Part shown: in pieces, positions 63,367 to 64,000 of the stretch
How positions within the stretch are numbered: position 1 is the stretch's first letter
Layout: the number at the start of each line of letters is the position of its first letter
NCBI RefSeq assembly: GCF_902804485.1
Contig: NZ_CADCST010000077.1
Location: 124,001-188,000 of the forward strand
From: Flavobacterium collinsii
GTDB taxonomy: Bacteria; Bacteroidota; Bacteroidia; Flavobacteriales; Flavobacteriaceae
Reading direction: 5' to 3'
DNA length: 64,000 nt
Position numbers and translations under genes: made by a program
The notes under the pieces: model-generated
What the model saw: only the letters and a program-made list of their open reading frames with translations
Databases searched by the model: none
Told to the model about the DNA's origin: nothing

Positions 63367-64000
63367 ATGAAAAACATTAGCCTTTTAGTACTTGCCTTTT
63401 TGTATCAGACGTATTCTTTTGGTCAGGAATATGAAGTTAAAGGAAAAGTGATCAATCAAAATAAATTAGCCCTTGAATTTGTGATCAGCGGTTTATTAAA
63501 CCAACAAAAAACTTTAACCGCTCAGGCTTCAACAGACAGCCTGGGGAATTTTATTCTGAAAGCTCCAAAAGGAAATTACCGTTTCATACTGGAGCAATTT
63601 GGTACAGAATTCATGAACCGTGAAATTACAATAGATCAAAATACCGATCTGGGCACGATTGAAATTAAAGAATCGGTACAACTTGACGGCGTGACTTTAA
63701 AATCAAGAAAAAAACTGATTGAACAAAAAGTCGATCGACTTGTTTTTAATGTCGAAAATTCGGTAACGGCTACTGGCGGAACGGCTTTAGATGCTTTAAA
63801 AGCAACACCTACTGTAAGAGTTCAAAATGAAGCGATTTCGATTGTAGGTAAAGGGGAAATTTTAGTAATGATTGACGATCGTTTGCAAAGAATGCCTCAG
63901 GAAGATTTGGCAGCTTTTCTTAAATCAATTCCTTCTGATAATATTAAGAGTATTGAAGTTATTACGACACCTCCGGCAAAATATGACGCTGAAGGCAATA
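63367..64000 (+). CDS. TonB-dependent outer-membrane beta-barrel receptor (3' end missing)
   Basis: The open frame runs to the right edge, giving 211 residues. It starts MKNISLLVLAFLYQTYSFGQ, a signal peptide. Residues about 20-100 form a carboxypeptidase-regulatory-like beta-domain (YEVKGKVINQNKLALEFVIS), followed by a plug-like region (LKATPTVRVQNEAISIVGKG, IDDRLQRMPQEDL, IKSIEVITTPPAKYDAEGN). This order is typical of the outer-membrane beta-barrel family (PF14905-like) of TonB-dependent proteins. It is divergent from the LytS kinase gene, which may control it. Confidence 0.85.
   Translation, partial: MKNISLLVLAFLYQTYSFGQEYEVKGKVINQNKLALEFVISGLLNQQKTLTAQASTDSLGNFILKAPKGNYRFILEQFGTEFMNREITIDQNTDLGTIEIKESVQLDGVTLKSRKKLIEQKVDRLVFNVENSVTATGGTALDALKATPTVRVQNEAISIVGKGEILVMIDDRLQRMPQEDLAAFLKSIPSDNIKSIEVITTPPAKYDAEGN

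Overview
The window looks like a chromosomal segment of a Flavobacterium-like member of the Bacteroidota. The evidence is low GC content, start codons without clear Shine-Dalgarno sequences, a SusC/SusD pair, Bacteroidota-style lipoprotein signals, LytS/LytTR regulation and short intergenic hairpin repeats. All identifications come from reading motifs and gene order; no database search was run.

Positions 1-20065 are mixed housekeeping and accessory genes: a GNAT acetyltransferase cut by the left edge, a secreted M28 peptidase, small hypothetical proteins among dispersed hairpin repeats, a histidine decarboxylase divergent from an AsnC/Lrp regulator, a Crp-like regulator heading a run of small membrane-protein genes, tRNA-Glu(TTC), a secreted TraB/ChaN-like protein, an oxidoreductase set (SDR, tautomerase, LLM flavoprotein) next to an HxlR regulator, an S41 peptidase, and a flavin amine oxidase paired with a thiamine-diphosphate 2-keto acid decarboxylase.

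Positions 20814-52953 are the main feature: a 32-kb, one-strand extracellular contractile injection system (eCIS; relatives are Serratia Afp, Photorhabdus PVC and Algoriphagus AlgoCIS). In order it encodes a DUF4255 cap-type protein, an unknown protein, a sheath, two tube proteins, a DUF5908-like miniprotein, a LysM hub protein, a VgrG-like spike, PAAR, a gp25-like wedge, two large baseplate proteins, a PKD-containing 1152-aa protein and a tape measure protein. These are followed by a nucleotidyltransferase-like protein, a glycosyltransferase-like protein, three DUF4157 (eCIS core) cargo proteins, a lipoprotein, a SUKH-like protein and the AAA+ ATPase. The three cargo proteins share an N-terminal motif and an HELTH-containing domain but differ in their C-termini: peptidoglycan-binding plus beta-rich, helical repeats plus papain-like, and a giant protein ending in an HNH/NS-type nuclease. 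The nuclease gene overlaps a SUKH-like gene, and the papain-like gene is 3 bp from a lipoprotein gene. Both arrangements look like toxin-immunity pairs, which is unusual for eCIS and would suggest antibacterial use.

Positions 53101-64000 hold a hypothetical gene bounded by short inverted repeats, then a minus-strand nutrient-uptake locus (thioredoxin-like protein, secreted amidohydrolase, SusD, SusC), a LytTR response regulator with its LytS-type kinase, and the start of an outer-membrane beta-barrel receptor cut by the right edge.
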